Source of the DNA: Cymodocea nodosa
Taxonomy: Eukaryota; Streptophyta; Magnoliopsida; Alismatales; Cymodoceaceae
Assembly: GCA_036874045.1 (NCBI GenBank)
Contig: CM072343.1
Span: 17,442,001-17,506,000, forward strand
Reading direction: 5' to 3'
DNA length: 64,000 bases
The notes under the pieces are model-generated. The model did no database searches, was not told the DNA's origin, and saw nothing but the letters and a program-made list of their open reading frames with translations. Of this stretch, positions 59,741 to 64,000 are shown one piece after another. Positions within the stretch are counted from its first letter, which is position 1. The number at the start of each line of letters is the position of its first letter. The position numbers were made by a program, and so were the translations under genes.

Positions 59741-61312
59741 GAATAGCGCATCAGGTTTCCACTTCACAACTGAACACCTTTTAATATTCATGTAATATTA
59801 TTTTATATTATCAGAAGAAGCTTTTGGATTTTTTTTTTTTTTTTTTTGCAATAAAATAAGACCGTGCAAACCTCAGAATTTAAGATTTAAGGTTAAAAAT
59901 ATTGTAACGTTCATCTTCTAATTGAGATGTATTAATTGAAAATTTGTTAACAACGAATATTGTATTTTAATCAAATATTTATAAAAGAGATGTATTCATT
60001 GATTTCAAATGCAACCACCACTGTTGAAAATTTTCAAGCTTATAATTTAAACCATAAGATGAACATTTACAGTATTTTTAGTTAGTGCAAATAAATAGAG
60101 TTTTCGCTTTTAACCCTTAGGAGTAGTAGTTTTCAAGAAATATTATTTTTATATAGTATTTTTTTTGTAAACCATCCTTTTGTTTGCGGGTTTAAACCTC
60201 GTGAAAATAAAGGATTTGAAATACATAAAGAATATCTCAATTTTGGCAAAAAAAAAAAAAATTCAACAACTTTATTTGGTTATAATTCCAACATGCATTT
60301 CAACGATAATCATGATATATATATATATATGTATATGTATATATATATATAGGAATGTTGTGATAATTTTATAACGTCCTTTAAAAGTCAAACTATTATT
60401 GAATATTAACACATCCACCAACCATAAATGTTAAATAAAGATTGAAAGCTTATTTTATGCTTTGTTTCAAGGGTCATAAACCAGGGAATGCATTGCTGCA
60501 TAGAAAGTGGTGTAAGCCTAAGATAATCTAAAGACAACATTGGGGTACATATGAGCTTTTAAGAAATGGGTATTAGTTGTCATATATTGTTCACCTTGCA
60601 CTGCTTTGTATGGTTTGATTTTTATCCTTTTGGTTAGGAAATCCTAAAGCAATCAATATTATTATCTTTTCTTCTTCCCTTTTTCTTTTCATATGTTATC
60701 ATTTCATTAAAGGTTGTATTATCTCATGTTTTGCTAGTTCCAAGATGGAAACACCATTTTTTATTTTTGTGGTCAATGATTTATTGTTTACGCTTCCTTG
60801 ATCTCTTTAAAATTCTAGACATCAAGGTTTATTTGTATAACATAGAAAGTCAGTCACCCTCTTATAGTCAATTATAATAATTATTTAATCAAAGATAATA
60901 ATACTCATAACTGCCAACAAAAATCTCTTGTACCGACCATGTCACCTTCCATGTACTCTATTAATCATGATGTATGATTGGTAGTTGAACACATGTGACT
61001 GAAATTTGAAGACAAGAAATTTAATTGGATGCAAATTAAAATCTTAAGAAATTATCTTCATGTGTACCTGAAAAGTAATAAAAAAGAAAATAAGCAAAAT
61101 TTTACAAAAAATACTTTTCTTTCTTATGATCAAACTCTTGTATATATCATACTATTTTTGCATACTAATTTTACAGTGTCACTATATCATACTATTTTTG
61201 CATGTATTGTCAAATTTTTGTAATTTCCACTTTTACCATGTAATTTCTAAACAAACTTATAACAAGAGAAGTCACATAAAAGAGAGTTTAAGTGAGAGAA
61301 GAAGTTACGTTA
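59741..61312. other. AT-rich intergenic DNA
   Basis: A TA microsatellite lies at about 60317-60350. A 28-bp phrase with TATATCATACTATTTTTGCAT occurs twice (about 61141 and 61182). No gene supported. Confidence 0.5.
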
Positions 61313-61802
61313 GGGTATGTTTGTCTACTTAGAATTGAATCTAATAGAATTAAAAATTCAATTGGAAATAGAATTAGATAAAAATAAAATTTGAAATTCA
61401 GGTATTTATACATGTGTAAGAAAATAATAGAATTGAAATTTTATATTTGTGAATGGTAATAATTTAATATAGTTATCATTAATTAATTCATTCAACTAAA
61501 TAGTAATAACATAATTAATTAGTAAATCTTTTATATTAATTAATTCTTTAGCATGACATATAATGATATCATTAGACATTCATATGTTATTAATGTAACT
61601 TTTCATTTAATAAAAAAATCCAAATACTCGTTTAATGAAGAAGCAAAAATTAAATTCCCATCTAAAAGATTTTCATATTTTTACCTTATGACATGGAATT
61701 ACAATTCTTGTCGAAATTGTAATTTTGTGTGTCCAATCACTCTGATATTTAGAATTGAATAAAATTTAAATTTATTTTCATTTAATTTTACATACATAAT
61801 CC
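61313..61802. mobile_element. Possible decayed Tourist-like MITE, about 490 bp
   Basis: Left GGGTATGTTTGTCTA and right (reverse complement) GGATTATGTATGTAAA are loosely similar. The left flank is TTA and the right TCA. The interior is rich in GAATTGAA/AATTCAATT words. The ends are too diverged for a firm call. Confidence 0.35.
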
Positions 61803-62100
61803 TCACCCAAAAGAGAATATTAAATAAGAGAAGAAGAAATTGTGTAAAATTTTACACTTTTTGATGGAAAAAAAAAGTTTGAAAAATAATTACTTCAGTT
61901 TTTCTTGTGCACAAATGTCAAAAAAATAAAATAAAATTAATTTCTATCATTTTTTACGAGTAGCTTAGCAGCATTCACCGGTGTCATTCCTTCTTCGTAA
62001 GGTAAATTTGACTTACCAATCATTCAACATCATGCAAAATAATCTTCCTTCCTGCATAAGTACCTTTTAATTAAAAAAACAACTGTTTTCCCAGAAAAAA
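61803..62100. other. AT-rich intergenic DNA
   Basis: No gene supported; grades into the glutaredoxin promoter. Confidence 0.4.
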
Positions 62101-62121
62101 AAAAGAAAAATAAGCCCATCT

Positions 62122-62265
62122 ACGTCAGCATCACCATCTCGCTTCCGTGACGTCACGAAGATGGGGCGGTCTACGATGCCGCCAATGACCTGCCACGTCA
62201 CGTACAGCGGCGTGGGTATCTCTTCTGCACGTGGTTGACGACTGGATCGCCGCTTCGTGACGTCA
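62122..62265 (+). promoter_or_regulatory. Cluster of TGA/bZIP sites upstream of the glutaredoxin gene
   Basis: Two perfect TGACGTCA palindromes at 62148-62155 and 62258-62265, further TGACGT cores (reverse) at 62122-62127 and 62195-62200, a G-box CACGTG at 62228-62233 and a W-box core TTGAC at 62235-62239. The nearer palindrome is about 40 bp upstream of the TATA box. GRXC9/GRX480 in Arabidopsis is a salicylate-responsive target of TGA factors through as-1-like sites, so this arrangement fits the gene. Confidence 0.75.
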
Positions 62266-62305
62266 TACACCATTATGTCATTATTATATTATTATTCTCT
62301 CTCTC

Positions 62306-62314
62306 TATATATAT
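62306..62314 (+). promoter_or_regulatory. Probable TATA box of the glutaredoxin gene
   Basis: TATATATAT after a CT-rich stretch, 61 bp before the ATG at 62367. Confidence 0.55.
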
Positions 62315-62366
62315 CCATACACCCCTCTCACCCAACCGATCAACCCAAACACCAAAACCCCACGCT

Positions 62367-62783
62367 ATGCAGGAGGCCATCCCGTACTCCAACCGGCGGA
62401 CTTGGACGCATCTCCCGTCGCCGAAGCTGCCGATGGCGGCGGTCGACCCCCGGCCGTCGACCAGTTATCGGGACGACGTGGTGTCGCTCGTGAGGGAGAC
62501 TCCGGTGCTGGTGCTGGGCAACACCGGCTGCTGTATGTGCCACGTCGTGAGAAGGCTTTTGCTGGGCCTGGGCGTCAACCCCGCGGTGTACGAGGTCGAC
62601 GGGGACGACGGCGCCGTCGTGCGGGAGCTCAAGGCGGCGGTGACGCCGCAGGCCCTGGACTTGCAGTTCCCCGCGGTTTTCATCGGGGGAAGACACGTCG
62701 GTGGACTCGACAGGATCATGGCCGCCCACATCTCCGGCGACCTGGTGCCCATCTTGAAGGAGGCCGGCGCCCTCTGGCTCTGA
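62367..62783 (+). CDS. GRXC9: CC-type glutaredoxin (ROXY), GRXC9/GRX480-like
   Basis: Intronless gene for a 138-residue protein of the plant-only class III glutaredoxins. Seen: active site CCMC at residues 55-58 followed by HVVRRLLLGLGVNP, the glutathione-site region FPAVFIGGRHVGGLD, and the C-terminal ALWL, needed in this class to recruit TOPLESS and repress TGA-dependent transcription. The N-terminus MQEAIPYS resembles that of Arabidopsis GRXC9, which interacts with TGA factors and links salicylate to suppression of jasmonate/ethylene genes. The ATG at 62367 was chosen because it lies 61 bp after the TATA box and gives the family length; the frame is open further upstream. The exon is strongly GC-rich, so antisense frames are open but meaningless. 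Confidence 0.92.
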   Translation: MQEAIPYSNRRTWTHLPSPKLPMAAVDPRPSTSYRDDVVSLVRETPVLVLGNTGCCMCHVVRRLLLGLGVNPAVYEVDGDDGAVVRELKAAVTPQALDLQFPAVFIGGRHVGGLDRIMAAHISGDLVPILKEAGALWL

Positions 62784-63814
62784 TCGGCCGATCCATGGAC
62801 CACCGTTAGAAAAAGCTCGCCCCTTCCCTTCCGCCATGTGCTCGAGAATTCCCATTTTTTTTGCCTTCTCAGTTGAATCAGATTCCTCGCTTTCCTTGTA
62901 CAGCACAACACCTTAATTTTCTGGACGTCTCGAGAGATAGAAACCATTCGAAACCGATCCTTCTTCTCTCAATATTACAGCCATTTTGAAAGAAATCTTC
63001 GACTTTGTAATTTTTTTATTAGAATTCAAAAAAAAAAAAAAATCTAAAAAATATGAAAAAGACGTGGATGCTTATGACGTCACGCCCACGTCACCCCCCC
63101 TTCTTTTCTACGTGCACGTTTCGTCGCCCTTCCTTCCGCCGCCCCCGGGAAATTCCGGTACGGTCGACGGCCGTCCTTCTCTCGAACCCGTTACGTAATA
63201 ATAAATCCATTTATTAAATCAATTTGTATCGAATAAAACTGCAATACTCTAATAGATTAAAAATAATCCAATCTTGATTAACTTAAAAATTATTATAGAA
63301 AAATATCCCAACAGGCAAATATGTTATCTATAACGATGATCAAATGATGGATAAGGTTGCATGTATGTTTTCTTCGACGAAAGCTATCACTTGTGTAGTA
63401 GATACGCATGACTTTTTGTTTTGGCGTAAGCTTCCACTCAGGTTGACTCTTAAGTACTACGATGGTTATTCTTGTTTATCAACATTGAAAAATACAAATC
63501 TGTGTTATTCTTATATGTCAATATTATAAATTACACGACATGTTTCTTTTCTGTTCGTTAACATTATGAATTACACAATCATTTGTGTCTTTATTTTTCT
63601 TATAAATCCTGCAAACAAAATTTAGTACACAGTCTTAAACATCTATAGCAAAAATTATTTTCTTGTAAGTATTTTTATCTCTTGTATTTAAATTTAATTT
63701 TTTTCAACAATTAATGGTAACTTTTTAAAATTTTCTATAATATCAATGGTTTTTATATTTTTTTTAAAAAGTACAAATATTTTGTGGGCACCCTCGAAGG
63801 TAAGGAATCTCAAC
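62784..63814. other. 3' flank of the glutaredoxin gene and AT-rich intergenic DNA
   Basis: A GC-richer patch at 63061-63190 holds a third TGACGTCA palindrome (63075-63082) and a further ACGTCA (63088-63093), about 290 bp after the stop. No gene supported. Confidence 0.5.
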
Positions 63815-64000
63815 TTTATAATCCATTTGTGCATATTTCTCATTGAAAAATGAAATAACAGGAAATGATGAAAATAACAAAAAATGAGAATAATAAGGTA
63901 TGATAAGATATGATAGGAAATATAAAGTACTCTTCCACTCTTAATTACACTCTTCTGCATAAATTGATCTTCTCCTCTTCCTTTTAGCTATTTTCCATGA
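63815..64000. mobile_element. Possible end of another Harbinger-like element, cut by the window edge
   Basis: The stretch CCATTTGTGCATATTTCTCA followed by GAAATAACAGGAAATGA-like words resembles the left end of Harbinger element 1 (AGAAATAACAGGACATGA at about 20113, and TTTGTGCATCTCA). The other end is outside the window. Confidence 0.35.

Noticed and set aside
59368-59751. Gene in the isolated GC island
   Set aside because: No domain, splice pattern or family length; reported only as an island.
62340-62947. Minus-strand and alternative-frame open frames over the glutaredoxin gene
   Set aside because: Shadows of a GC-rich exon; only the plus frame from 62367 has the CCMC and ALWL motifs.

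Overview
This is nuclear DNA of a flowering plant. Its genes have plant-only families (VOZ, AP2/ERF, CC-type glutaredoxin, G-type lectin receptor kinase, RABA GTPase) and GT-AG introns, and they sit in very AT-rich intergenic DNA. Several genes start with a GC-rich first exon that becomes AT-richer downstream (RABA1, ACX3, VOZ), a gradient typical of monocots. I would guess a monocot, possibly a non-grass one, but I cannot name the species.

Layout. 1-8300: repeat-derived DNA, dominated by a direct repeat of at least 3096 bp with no difference seen between copies, then a 31-bp minisatellite and a GC-rich island ending in an LTR-like terminus. 9437-10046: a Tourist-like MITE. 11893-12327: an intronless ERF gene (minus). 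14733-14824: a tiny hAT-like MITE. 18071-19770: a RABA1 GTPase gene. 20045-24973: a broken PIF/Harbinger element (minus). 26609-30855: a 13-exon acyl-CoA oxidase gene (ACX3). 31223-36269: a structurally complete PIF/Harbinger element (plus). 36947-39501: a third, strongly decayed one. 40036-40397: another MITE. 41119-44357: a VOZ transcription factor gene. 47717-50227: a lectin receptor kinase gene. 50524-56017: a Ty1/copia LTR retrotransposon, followed by an older copia fragment on the minus strand (about 56230-57600). 62367-62783: a CC-type glutaredoxin of the GRXC9 kind, with TGA-factor-type sites in its promoter.

The host genes do not form a pathway: traffic (RABA1), peroxisomal beta-oxidation (ACX3), light/stress transcription (VOZ), surface signalling (lectin kinase) and redox/defence transcription (ERF, GRXC9). 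The most striking features are in the mobile DNA. Three unrelated-looking elements (two Harbingers and one copia) each carry a GC-rich tandem array between their 5' end and first reading frame. The same three lie about 270-370 bp downstream of a host stop codon. The two larger Harbingers have complementary defects: one keeps the catalytic glutamate but has broken frames, the other has open frames but a lysine at that position.

All calls come from reading the sequence. No database search or alignment program was run, and exon borders were set by splice signals, reading phase and remembered family sequences.
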